Assembly: GCA_008828725.1 (NCBI GenBank)
Contig: MEHQ01003762.1
Span: 459,091 to 523,090, forward strand
Source: Saccharina japonica
Taxonomy: Eukaryota > Sar > Phaeophyceae > Laminariales > Laminariaceae
DNA: 64,000 nucleotides
Reading direction: 5' to 3'
Both the position numbers and the translations under genes were made by a program. Under the pieces are notes generated by a model. It saw nothing but the letters and a program-made list of their open reading frames with translations. It had not been told where the DNA came from and did no database searches. Positions 1 to 12,000 of the stretch are shown piece by piece (position 1 is the first letter of the stretch; each line of letters opens with the position of its first letter).

Positions 1-3000
1 CATGAGAGACGGAGTCATCGCGACAGGGACAGGGACAGGTGACGAACAGGGGGCTTGTTGGGGAGTGGCTTGGTGACGGTGGTGGTGGTGGTGTTGGTTG
101 AGTCGGCTATTCTTGTTGTGTTGGTACTGCTAATAGTTGTGTTGGTGGTGGTGGTGGTGGCGCTGTTGACGGTGGGCAGTGGAGGGCGGTGGGTGGTGTT
201 GGTTGTGTTGGTGATGGTAACGGTGGTGGCGGCGGTGGTGGTGGTGGTGGTAGTGGTTCGAGTTATGCCGTTTTTTTTTTCGCGGGCGCGCTTGTGTGTA
301 GGCGTTTGGGATGTTCTGCATATATCCGGACAGTAACGGTGGGCTTGCTTTTCACGCGTCCTGTCTGTTTCTCGCTAGGCTTTGCTTGTAGGCTTGTTAC
401 CTTTAGGTTTCAATGAAGAACGAACGAGCGGTCTATGTATGTCCTTGCTTGTTGTTTTTCTAACGCAAAGTGATTGCTAACATCATAGATACTGGCACGA
501 TACTCTGTATTGCCGTTTTGTAGTCGCAATACGTACATCCTCCAAAATTCTGGCATGGGTGAAAAACAAGAAAAGTAACAAACCAAGAAAACCTGCACAA
601 CGGAGACTCGCTCTTATTAGCTCAGCGAAGGGCGTCATCACTACCTCGGTCAATTTTGTGCGTTTGTCCTGAAAAGTAGTGGGGCTGGCATCTGTTCGGA
701 AGTATAGAGATATGGAGTGTTTGAGGTTCGGGGTGGTTGTCCAAACGCAGTCTATACCTGGTATAGTATGATACCCAAACGCGCTCTATACAGTAGTAGT
801 CCCTCTATAGTGCCTGTGAAATCGCTCGGCACAGATGGGATTACCCAGTGTGATAGTCTAGGGAGAAGTAGTGCCGGTTGCGGCTATAGTGCCGGTATTT
901 TTGGTTGGCGCATACCGGCTCTATTGAGGGACGATTCCTGTGCCTGGAATGTTATGCCCAAACGCGCTTTCTACTCCGAAAAACGTGGTGTGTCACAGCA
1001 AGAGCCCTCTCCCGTCCAAGGCTCCATCCCTAACGAAACAAAAAAATGACACGAATCGCGACAAAAACAAATATTTGACGATTTGGCGAACAATCGTGGT
1101 GTTTGTCGCGAACCATCATGACAATTGATACTTTTGAAAACAGCCGAGATCAAATTGTGTCACGATTCGTGACAAAAAAGCCAATACTTGCAATTTTTGT
1201 TTTTCGAAACGTAACACAAGGCCAACTTCCTACTTGTAAAAATGTCACAAATCGTGTTTTTTGTTGTTGACACGAATCGTGATTTTTCGCGTTCGTTAAG
1301 AATGCACACACCGGGCAGATTACTGTTCCCAACTTATTGATCTGTATCTGTCAGTCAGGAAATATTTATCTGTACAATCTGTACGATATGTATGATCTGC
1401 ATGATCTGTATGATCTGTATGATCTGTATGATCTGTATGAGCTGTATGATCTGTATTATCTAGATCATGTTGCCGAGTGAAAGCCGGACATTCCGCAGTG
1501 TCTAGCACACGTTCCCTAGGTTGCACATGCCCGACAAATATAGCCTGCACAATACATCATAATCGTCAGGTAAGGATCCAGATGATCTACCTATGTATAC
1601 ATGTATCGTAATCTAATATTATTATTATCCCGTTTACCATCTGACAATGTGCAGGCAGCTCTTATTTCAATCGTACCATTCACATACACCTACCAATCGT
1701 CCCTGAATACTTGACAAACTTACACCAACGACGCAGTCCCCCTTACGAATCGGACGTGCGTAAGACTGCCCTTATAACTTCTAACCCGGTTACGTTTTTC
1801 CTTCGGCTTTTTTTTTTTCGCGGGGGCTGCCTTTGTAGGGACAGGAGCGGGAGAGACAAGGACCGTGACCGCCACAGGGACAGGGATGACAAAAAGGACA
1901 AGGACAAGGATGACAGGAAGGACAAGGATAGGGACAGGTGCGGTGATCATTGATGCGCGTGCGCAGACGGCATGATGCCTATGCCGATGCCGAGGCCCTG
2001 ACGCAAGTGTTTTTGTTTGATTTGAGCTGAGTTTGTGCTTGAGACTGTGTGTGTGTGTGTTTTTTTTTGCTTCTCTTTTTCGTTATAAGTTGTTACGTGA
2101 TGCGTGGTATCTGGTACCAGGTAGTACCAATACGTAGGCGTATTTAGTTTTGTCTCTCTGTCTCGATATGTATCTCTTCTTCTACCTATTTACCTGGTAT
2201 ATCTATAGATCTATCTCTTGTGTCTATATCTATGTATTAAATAGCGCCTTTTATCTCTGTAAAGAAGACACAAGTGCTTTCTTGGTGTGTCGCCCAGCCT
2301 AGGTGCGCGGGCAGCCGAAGAATACGTGTCCCGATTTTGCCCGTTTGCGCTCGCCGACTCTAACTTGAACAACACCTCCGAGGTTTGTGTTGTTGGCACC
2401 AGGGCTATTAATAGCTAGCTACAGGCGTCTATATGTCTTTCAGAAGAACGAACACCGGTATTAGTGTGTTGCCACCTGAAGAGAGATGCTGGGGTGTTAG
2501 CTTGTTTTATCTTTTCCCGAAAAGGCCTGGTGTTTATCGTCTGGGCGTACCCACTGAACAGTTCCTCGGTGTAACAACCAGCTACGCACCGGCCTTGCCG
2601 TCATTTTATTCAACCCCCCCCCCACCACACCCACAACACCCNNNNNNNNNNNNNNNNNNNNNNCCTACCTCTATACCTCCTAACGCTCTCTCCCCCACGA
2701 GCAAACCCCCTGATTATAGAACAACTCGCCAGTAGCCCCCCCCTTTTTGCCTCCGCTCTGCTGACCTCGCCTACGCCTACAACTTCTTCGCTGCGTTTTT
2801 TTCTTGTTTTAACCCCACCCGCCCGCCGCTATCTCCACACGCTTTGTTGTCGCCCGTTCCCCGTCCCCCCTCCCCGGTTGTGGATGCCTCAGGAGTGACC
2901 GCAAGCGCCGCCACTACACGGAGGCGCCGGCTGCTGAAGGTAGCGAGGACAAGGCCAAGGCCTCCAGTCGCGACGGAGATAAGTCATCGGAAGCTGCCGC

Positions 3001-3329
3001 CCGAGGCGATGAGGACAAGGGTAAAGACAAGGCAGAGGGAGAAGCAGGAGAGGGTGGGGCGGCAGCGGCGGAGGGGGAGGAGGCGGTGGGAGAAAACGGG
3101 GACGGTGGTGCCGCGGCCTCTGGTGCCGGAGACGCCTCGGCCGGAGAAGCCAAGGAGGAGGAGAATGGGGAAGGCCAGGCGAACGGGGGAGGGAAGGAGG
3201 ACGCGGAGGTGGATGGGACGGGCGGGGGTGACAGTGAGGCTGCTGAGGCCGGCGACGGTGTCGATGGTGCGGCTGATGCTGCTGATGGGGGTGAGGGTGC
3301 TGATGCTGGTGGTGATGCTGGTGGCGGCG

Positions 3330-3385
<56 letters not shown>

Positions 3386-3631
3386 AGTGATGACGATGCT
3401 GCTGCTTTTGAGGAGGCGGATGCTAGCGGTGATGACGAGGAGGCCGGTGCTGCCGCTGCCGCTGATGCTGATGGCGGTGGTGATGCCGAGCAAGCGGGGG
3501 AGGAACAGCAGGAGGCCAACGGCGGCGGCGGCAATGATGAAGGCGATGGTGGTGAAGCTGAAGCCATGGAAGAAGGCGACGGCAGTGGTGCGGAGAGCGC
3601 GGCCGAGGAGGAGGAGGGAGAAAGTGACTGA
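1..3631 (+). CDS. 3' part of a gene for an Arg/Asp-rich protein with an acidic Ala-rich tail (partial)
   Basis: I see three exons: 1-38 (enters from outside the window), 1839-1937 and 2893-3631, ending in TGA. The donors are AG|GTGACG and AG|GTGCGG. The acceptors are TTTGTAG|G and GCCTCAG|G after long pyrimidine tracts. Every junction is phase 2 and rebuilds an Arg codon, which supports the model. The first two exons encode RD/KD repeats such as RDRDRDR and DKKDKDKDD. The last exon opens with SDRKRRHYTEAPAAEGSED, then becomes Glu/Asp/Gly/Ala-rich with an 18-Ala run coded by GCT repeats, and ends EEEEGESD. RD- and RS-type tails are common in splicing and RNA-binding proteins, so a nuclear RNA-processing role is a guess. 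No catalytic domain lies in the window. Further small exons between 1938 and 2892, where the N gap lies, cannot be excluded. Confidence 0.6.
1040..1285. repeat. Cluster of CACGAATCGTG-type palindromes
   Basis: Four or more variants of one palindrome occur within 250 bp of an intron: CACGAATCGCG, CACGATTCGTG, CACAAATCGTG and CACGAATCGTG, mostly preceded by TGT or TGA and followed by A/T runs. The arrangement resembles, on a small scale, the palindromic-unit arrays found elsewhere in the window. Confidence 0.6.
1376..1470 (+). repeat. 9-bp tandem repeat (GATCTGTAT)n
   Basis: About ten near-identical copies of a 9-bp unit lie inside the long first intron. The minus strand reads as an apparent His/Thr/Asp repeat peptide, which is a consequence of the repeat and not a gene. 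Confidence 0.85.
2642..2663. other. Assembly gap (22 N)
   Basis: There are 22 consecutive N in a C-rich low-complexity stretch inside the second intron of the Arg/Asp-rich gene. True length is unknown. Confidence 0.98.
3329..3386 (+). repeat. (GCT)n trinucleotide repeat coding poly-Ala
   Basis: A near-pure GCT run codes the Ala tract in the last exon of the Arg/Asp-rich gene. Such tracts commonly change length by slippage. Confidence 0.9.
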
Positions 3632-5660
3632 GCCTCAGGCGTAAGAGTAGGCATAGGCGCAGGCGTGGATAGGCCTCCTCGTGTTGTGTTGCCCACGCGC
3701 GAGGGCCGGCCCGTAGACAGGAACCGCGCGTTTTGTCTATCGAGGGCTCTCATCGAGCGAACCGGATGAGGCAGTGCCACACAGGTCCACCGTGTAGGCC
3801 ACTTACTTGTATTCGCTTAGATACGATGGATCTCCGAGGCGGGAAGGGTGGAGCGGGGGGAGGGGAGTGTACTCATGTCATGCATGGCCTTATAGTCGTA
3901 TGATCATAGAACCTCGCATCCCTACAATGCCGGGGCGTAGGGGAGGGTGGGGTGGGGGGGCGCTGGGGCCGGCGTTGTGATTTTGAGAAGCGGTCGGCTG
4001 GAACGAAAAAATAAAACGGAAAAGTTTATAATAAGCCTTAACCCTTTCACCCGTAGGCTTGCACCCGCGTTTTTGTGGCCTGACTGCTTGGAAACCCAGC
4101 AGCTTGATTGTTCTCGGTAGTAAAACAGGGCGAAACGACTCTCGTCGTCGCTGTCGTCCGGGTATAGTGTTGCCTGCGAATCGCAGGGGCACCGCCGCTC
4201 TCTTGATGCCCCGAGGCACCCCTCGGGTTTTGAGCTGTTGATGCTCGGGTGCAGCGCAGAGCGGGTTGTTGTTCCTGGCTTGGCTGCTGGTCGTTTTTAT
4301 TGTCGAGGAGGTGGTGCCCTGGCGATGTAGACGGTGGGATACGTGGGCGTGGTTATATCAAGGATGCTTTTGGCTTTTTTGCTCGCTTCTCGCTTGGCGG
4401 TGGGTGTCTCACTCTTCCTTTTTTGTGTTTTTCTTTTTTTGTTTTGCCGGTCCGACCTGGACTCTGGAAAGGCGAGAGAGCTGTCAAATGGTTTAGTTGA
4501 CAATTAATGGCTGTTTGAGGATGGGAGGGGTGGTGGGAGGGGACTTGGTGTGAATGTCATGGTCTTTTGGTTTTGACTGGTGTCTTTCCCGCAAGGTCGT
4601 ATCACATGCGATAAGTTATAGTTTGCTTATCGGGTACCAGGTATTATTGGAGGCGCTTGTTTCTCCAACGTACGTCATATGTACGTACAACAATGCTGTC
4701 TTCTGTTTTTCAGTTTTTTTTTTTTGCGACGATGGCAAGCCACGACTACCGCTGTAGGTACCTGGTACTTCTGTTGTTGGCCTTTTTGGTGACGACGCAC
4801 TACGAGTTGCAACGTGGTTTAGGGTTTCACATGCGCCCCGTCATTCACTATAGCTAGTTGTAGCCTGCTCTGGGTGTTTTGTGTTTGTCCTGCAGAGTGG
4901 TAAGAAAGTACCTCCCTCTGTGTGAGCGCTCTGGTCGGGAGGAAGCAAGGGCCTCTCGAGAGCAGCTACGATGATACAGCAGTAGCGGGAAATAACCAGC
5001 TGAAAATAATAACACCAGGTCGCCGGTACAATCAACCATTGTGCCTTAGGTCGGTATATACAATCAACCATATTGTATGGTATACCTTCGGCCCTTCCCT
5101 TATTATAGGCTACCAGGTTTATACAAATTATTTGTCTTGAAGATACAGACGGCGTGGCTTACGGCGCACCACCGATATCTGAAGCATACCAACTGCGAAG
5201 TGGACGAAACTTGTATCCATTCAGTTGTTTTGTCACGAGCGAATGCGAGTTGCTATTCATACCTGAAGTACACAGACCACCCTTCCTTCCGGTGCACCCG
5301 CCCCTGCCCGCCCCTTCCTTTTTTTCTTGAACCTCGTCGTCCGAGTCCGAATCAGGTCTTTCGTTGCGCACCCTACCTACTGTGTCAGGTCTTCCCAATG
5401 CCGAGGATGTAGTTGCGCTGTCCTGAGCTCGTTCCCTTTTCATGGCCTCCATGGTCCACTCACCAAGCGTCATATGGCCGTGTTGCATGTTTGTGCGGGC
5501 GAGATACAGCATAATTGAGGCATACATACTCGTACGTGCAACAAGTTGCATCGCACACACACAGCGGGTGGTTTTACACCAAATCCCATCGCAAAACAAA
5601 CCTGCTCAAGACGCATGCTACCTTAAGGGAGGTGCACCATGTTAAGGTTTTGCCTTTCGA
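3632..5660. other. Intergenic stretch, no supported gene
   Basis: Only short open frames without codon structure or splice context occur. It holds three copies of the TACC(A/T)GGTA palindrome class (4635, 4759 and a degenerate one near 5110), G- and T-rich tracts, and a short hairpin (CCGAGG...CCTCGG) near 4211. Confidence 0.5.
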
Positions 5661-5667
5661 GGGTGGT

Positions 5668-5757
5668 GACTTAACTCATTCAGAACTGAAAAACTTATTC
5701 TCCACTAATTCTAAGTAGTTTGTCCCCAAAAACGGGGGACCAGTTCTTAAGAGCTCT
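5668..5757 (-). repeat. Monomer of the 76-bp 'CCCCCGTTTTTGGGG' repeat
   Basis: On the minus strand this matches the unit tandemly repeated at 61799-62060, including GAACTGGTCCCCCGTTTTTG, the ACAAACTACTT block and TTCAGTTCTGAATG. It is a solitary dispersed copy. Confidence 0.8.
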
Positions 5758-5879
5758 AAACCCCCCACCCCAAAACTTATTTATTAATAGGAGGGAAAAT
5801 AAAAACTGCTACCCGGTGAGCAATCCCATGAGTGACCTACTCTCTATAAAACGAAAACTACGAGCTGGGCCAGCCTTAA

Positions 5880-6090
5880 GGGCCCGTTTTAACGAAGAAA
5901 ACAAAAATCAATTTGGAAAAAAAAAAAAAAATCAAATACGCCTTTCATTGGTCAACACACGCACCAGCACCAAAGATTAGGATCTTGGGGCTTAATATTT
6001 GGTGCTGGTGCGTGTGTTGACCAATGAACAGCGAATTTTAATTTATTTTTTTCCAAATTGGATTTATTTTATACTCGTTAGTTCGGGCCC
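5880..6090. mobile_element. Foldback MITE, GGGCCCG termini
   Basis: The termini are inverted: GGGCCCG...TTAACGA at the left and TCGTTAG...CGGGCCC at the right. An inner pair of perfect inverted arms of about 30 bp (5945-5974 and 5998-6028, containing GGTCAACACACGCACCAGCA) encloses a loop with TAGGATCTTGGGGC. One arm and the loop recur in opposite orientation near 17876-17930, so this is a family. There is no coding capacity. Confidence 0.8.
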
Positions 6091-8890
6091 TAAATCGGAT
6101 TGTCTGTTGTGAGCTTCTAGCGCCGCCAATTTTTCGAGTTAGACTTCGAAACTTGGCAGAGATGATCCTGGGGTGTTATTGGAGATGCAAAAAAAAAATA
6201 TATATATATATATAGACTTTTCTGAACTTTTATACAAACCGACTCGATTTCGCCGAGATATCCGCGAAAACCAAAAGTACCAAAAATTCTGTTTTTTCAA
6301 CCAGATTTTGAGTATATCAACGCAATAATTATTTTCCCGACGATTTTGTTTGGGCTAAGGATCCTTTAATAGGTCATCCAGAAAACGTTTCAGCCAAAAA
6401 AAGGTACACCTTATATCTCTACCTCGATCGTATGTAGCACGCGCCTCCCGTCGAACCCATGCCACGGCAATAACAGGAGCACTGCACGTACGTACACAGG
6501 TACTGTAACCAGGGGTATAGGCTTCTACGCTGGGGAACAGCAGGGCAACGCATAGCGCCCCCAAAATAGTATAGTAGCTGGTGGACCTCCTCAAGTTAGC
6601 AACTCCTGTGCACAGGTGGCCTGGACCGCCCCCCTGCACAATGCCTCCACAACAATGTAACAAACTCCGCATGGTGTCGGCAACCACTCAATTCGGTTAC
6701 ACGCAATCTGATTAACCATCCCATCGTCTACATATCAGAGAACGGACTATTCATATTCATAATCTCGAACGGTGGCATAGCACATTATATTGCGGGCACG
6801 AGGTGGCTGCGACCCTATGCTCCGTCTCGAAAGGGATGCGTGTGGTCAATGGTCAAATGACTAAGGCACGCAACAAATGAGCTGGCGGTCGAGTAGATCA
6901 TTTGTGCGTGGTGAACCTTTGTTCCGCACAAGGGGAATGGTCGTATCACGTAGTGTTAATATGGTAAGGCGTCCGCGAGGCATTACATAGTAAAACCCAT
7001 TGCTGTCTCCGGAAGTAGCCACACCAGAAATTAAATTAACTCATTGAAGCTGTCGTCCATATGCAAGTCCACTTCAGAGGCGGTTCTTAGCAGGATGCAG
7101 CTCACCCTCCATGCGACTCGCCCAATACCTCTCGGCGTTTCGCGCTTGGTGCAAGCAATGTCTGCCTGGTTGGTGAAAACCCAACGCGCTCCGTCCCGGC
7201 ATTGTAGGGATGCGAGGGTCTATGGTCATATGACTACGGCCGTGCACAACATGAGTACACCCCCCCCCCCACTTGCACAATGTGGGCGAAACAAAATCCT
7301 TGTGGAGACATTGAACGATGTGGATATATCTACAGTATCATAGCAGTAGCACACTATGAATATGTACGACAGAGGTCCCGTCCACTGCCACCCTCTGCGA
7401 CGGTCGGAGAGCCGTAGGGACGAAGGGAAGGGAAGGGGGGGGGGCGGGGACGGAGAACGGCCAATGAGGTGTTAGCGGTGAATGTGTGAGTGCTGTTGGG
7501 CTTGTTGTCTGTTTCGTGTATGATTCTGTCCACGAGAACGAGAGGTACGTTTTTATTTGGTGCTCCTCTTACAGTAGTACAGGTGTCACGCGAAAGTCCC
7601 TTCCCTCTTCAGGTTCTAATCGTCTGGACAATTTTTTCCGTGAGATATCTCAAAGCGAAAGTGTAGTGCCGCCGTTGTAGAATAAAACCCGTTTGTTTGT
7701 ACCCATCGCATCTATTATTAATAAAGGGCAACTCCCCCCCCCCCTCAATGGTCAAATGACTAAGGCAAGCAACAAATGAGTACGCCCCCCCCTCAAGATT
7801 AACGGACCTTTCGCCGAGTCTCACCACGCGAGCCCGGTCATCGGTTGTCATGTAGACCTTCCCCAAGCGCCGACTCGACTGTGCCCGCTGTTTCTCAGCG
7901 CGTCAGTGCCGGGGTAACAAAACCCACGAGCACTCTTCCCCTCCTTCTGCTTTTATCCGCCTCCTCAATCACATTCCACTGCCTGCCGCAGCCTCATAGG
8001 CCTCCTCACCTTGGCGACGTTGGGCCTCACAAGAAGAGTACCGTGCAGTCATCGGCACAATCATACTGCAGTCCAATCTTCCTCTTGATATCTGTCGCGC
8101 CCGTCCAGGGGCTGGAACGGGTAACTCATGGATATAACCGGCCCGTCAACGTCGGTCCATACGGCGGATACCCCGCGGCCCGAGTGCAGCTGTCCCTGAA
8201 GCATATTGCCCACTTTCAGCACCGTCACCAAGAGAAACGGTTAACCATGGGAACCGAAACCTTAACGAGCCCTTCTCGAACGAATTTCCAAGCAATTTTT
8301 CTCGGCAACGGAGAGAGTACAGCCACCGAGCGATGCGCCTATAGAAACACCTCTACGACGTATCCCCAAAAACACCATTCCATTATGGTTGCATACGACC
8401 TATGCCCCTCTAGTTTTGCAGAGAATCGGCTCGGAAAAATCCCACCCAGGGGGTGTGTGTTATCCAATCACACGTACGTGTGAACGGTAGTACTAACTGT
8501 ATGCAGCTGTTTTTGGGCGCCAGGGAAGAGCTGCAGTACAGAGCACACATTGTCTGAAACTATGTTTTTCACCTGGTGTCGGTGGACGCCCGAAGACTGG
8601 GCCTTCGGACTCTGCGCTATATGTATTGTGATATAATCTTAGACTGGCTCGACGGGGCAGAGGGAAAATAGGTACCCTCGTCGGCCAACGTTCGTTGTAT
8701 CTACCGTATGTATGTAGTGCATGGATTTCCGACATATCTTGGGCTTGTGGCATCGTTCACAGGGTAGAGTTAGTGTTGATACATCTGGAATGTCAGGTCG
8801 TCGGGATCACAGCAAATTGGCGCAAATGAAAATACCTGGTATATATTAAGACTATCCGAGCACAATGCCTTTCTTTTCGGATTAGCGCAA
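6091..8890. other. Gene-poor stretch with decayed repeats
   Basis: No multi-exon gene could be assembled. A 212-codon plus frame (7845-8483) and short minus frames exist but lack recognisable motifs; their amino-acid content looks random and the frame overlaps repeat material. The stretch also holds an AT microsatellite near 6196, poly-C runs near 7260, 7735 and 7785, and TACCTGGTA at 8833. Confidence 0.4.
6849..7790 (+). repeat. Three dispersed copies of a GTCAAATGACTAAGGC motif
   Basis: A motif of about 35 bp occurs near 6849-6883, 7215-7270 (diverged) and 7745-7790. It begins ATGGTCA(A/T)ATGACTA(A/C)GGC and is followed by ACAA(A)ATGAGTAC. Two of the copies run on into a C homopolymer. The segment at 7085-7160, just before the middle copy, also matches 28115-28200 on the other strand. 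Confidence 0.55.
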
Positions 8891-9000
8891 GGCCATGTGC
8901 CAAGCAAATATTGAAGCGACAGCAATGACTTCGCTTCGGCGGACACTCGAAGCGACGATCTACATTATCTACCTTATTTCAGCACAGGTTTCTCTTGGCA

Positions 9001-12000
9001 CCATGGATCTTTTTCAGCAATCGCCATGGCGACTCCATGGCTACTCCATGGCGACCCCATGGCGATTCCATAGCGACTCCATGATGTGTCCATGGCGTTT
9101 CCATGGCGACTCAATGGCGACTCCATGGACGACTTCATGGTGTGTCCATGGAGTGGCCATGGTGAATCCATGGCGACTCCACGGCTACTCCATGGTGTGT
9201 CCATGGCTATTCCATGGTGTGCTCATGTCAATCCCATGGTGTATCCATGGTGTGTCCATAGTAACTCCGCTGTATGTCCATGGCGCCTTCATGGCGACTT
9301 CACGGTGCGTCCGTGGCGACTCCATGGCGACTCCATGGCTACTCCATGGCCATTACATGGCGACTTCATGGTGTGTCCTTGGCGTTTCCATGGCGACTCC
9401 ACGGGGTGTCCATGACGACTCCATGGTGGCTCCATGGCGGCTCCATAACCACTCGATAACCCCTTCATGGTATGTCCCTGGAGAGGCCATGGCGACTTCA
9501 TGGTGACTCCATGGCTATTCCATGGTGCGCCCATGAAGAGGGCATGGCGCGTCTGTGGAGAGGTCATGGTGACACCATGGCCTGAAGAGTCCATGGCGAC
9601 CCCGTGACTACTCCATGGTGTGTCCATGGTATGTCCATGGCGGATCCATGGCGACTCCATGGCGACTCCGTGGTCTGTAAATGGTGTGTCCATGGAATTG
9701 CCATGGTGTGCCCATGGCGATCCCATGGTGTGTCCATGGTGTGTCCATGGCAACACCGTGGTGTACCTATGGTGCCTCCATGGTGTGTCCATGGTGTGTT
9801 CGTGACAACTCCGTGGGGTGTCCATAGCTACTCCATTGCGAATCCATGGCGACTCCATGGCCGCTCCATAGTGTGTCCATAGCGACTCCATGGATACTCC
9901 CTGGTGTGTCCATGACGACTCTATGGTGCGTCCTTGGCGACTCCATGGCGCCTCCATGGATACACCATGGACATCCTACGGAGTTGCCATGGACACACCA
10001 TGGAGAGGCCATGGAAAATCCATGGCATCTCCATGGCCGCTCCATGGTGTGTCCATGGCAACTTCGTGGGGTGTCCATGGTGACTTCATGAATACTCCCT
10101 GGTGTGTCCATGGCGACTCCATGGTGCGTCCATGGAAAGTCCATGGGTTATCCATGGTGACTCCATGGCGGCACCATGGGGGCTCCATGGAGAGGCCACG
10201 GCGAGTCCATGGCGACCCCGTGGCGACTTCATGGTGGCCCTATGGTGGTTCCATGGTGTGCCCATGGTGTGTCCATGGAGTCGCCATGGTATGCCCATGG
10301 CGATCCCATGGTGTGTCCATGAAGTGTCCATGGCAACTCCATGGTGTGTCTATGGTTTTTCCACCGTGGTGTGTCCATGCAGCGTTCATGGAAACTCTGT
10401 GGTGTGTCCATGGCGAATCCATGGATATTCTCTGGTATATCCATGGCGACTCATAGTGCGTCCATGGCGACTCCATGACGCCTCCATGGATACACCATGA
10501 ACACCCTACGGAGTTGCCATGGACACACCATGGAGAGGCCATGGCGAATCCAGGACGAGTTCATGGCCGCTCCATGGTGTGTCCATCGAAACTCTGTGGG
10601 ATGTCCATGGTAGTTCCCGTCCATGGAGCCGCCATGGATACACCACGGCGACTCCATGGCGACTCCATGGCAACTCCGTGGTATGTCCATGGTGTGTCCA
10701 TGGCTATTCCATGGGGTGTTCATGGCGATTCCATGATGTGTTCATGGTGTGCCCATGGCAACTCCGTGGGATGCCCATGGCGCCTCCATGGCGACTTCAT
10801 GGCGACTCCACGTTGTGTCCATAGCGACTCCCTGGTGGCTCCATGGTGGCCCCATGGTGGTTCCGTGTTGTGCCCATGGTGTGTTAATGGTGTGGCCATG
10901 GTGTGTCCGTGGTGTGTCCATGGTGTGTCAATGACGACTCCATGGCGACTGCATGGCGGCTCCATAGTGTGTCCATCGAGAGGCCATGGCAACTTCATGG
11001 ACACACCGTGGGGTCGCCGTGGGGTCGCCACAGCGGGTCCATGGCGACTCAGCAATCACCGTGGCGACCACGGTGGCACCATGGAGGCGCCGTGGTGTCG
11101 CCATGGCGCTTTCACCTATCCATGGCGGCGCCATGGTGACTCCACGGCGTATGTATGCAGCCGGCCATGACGCATCCGTGGTGCCGCCATATGGCGTGTT
11201 CAGAGCACCACCGAGTCACCATGGTACCGTCACGGTGCCGCCATGGTGCCGCCATGGTGCTCCAAACAAGCTATGGCATCGACGTGGACTCACCATGGTG
11301 CGGCCATGGGGGTATGAAAGCGCCATGGCGGCACCACGGCGCCCTACGTGGCGTCGCCATGGCGGGTTAAGAGTACCACCACGGAGGAGCCATGGTGCCG
11401 CCGCTGTGACTACACTGTGCCGCCATGGTGGGATCTATACCCCATAGTGAGTCCACAGCTGCTCGGAATCACCATGGCGATTGCTGAGTCGCCATGGACT
11501 CACCATGGTGTGTCCACGAAGTTGCCGTGGACACACCATGGACACACCATGGCGACTCCATGGCGACTCCATGGTAACTCCGTGGTCACACCATGAACTC
11601 TCCATGGCTTCTCCATGGAGTCGCCATGGAGTCGCCATGCAGATGCCATGAACACACAATGGAATAGTCATGGACACACCATCGATTAGTCATGGTGTCG
11701 CCATGGAGTCGCCATGGACACACCACAGGCACACCATGGGGTAGTCGTGTAGTCGCCATAGAGCTGCCATGGAGGTGCCATGGAGTGGCCATGGCCTCTC
11801 CATGGAGTCGCCATGTAGACACCATGGACACACCATGGAATAACCAGGGACATGCCATGGATTAGCCATGGAGTCGCCATGGAGGCGCCATGGAGTCGCC
11901 ATGGAGCCACCACGGATACACCAGGGAGTCGTCATGGACATTCTACGGAGTTGCCATGGACATCCCATGGAGTCGCCATGGAGTCTCCATGGGGTTGCCG

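Noticed and set aside
55-336. Val-rich 93-codon ORF
   Set aside because: It is a GTG/GTT low-complexity tract inside the first intron of the Arg/Asp-rich gene.
2914-3780. 288-codon minus-strand Ser/Ala/Pro ORF
   Set aside because: It is the antisense shadow of the GC-rich acidic exon, which has matching splice phases on plus.
7845-8483. 212-codon plus-strand ORF as a gene
   Set aside because: Its composition looks random (mixed Ser/Pro/His) and the region contains dispersed repeats; no domain seen.
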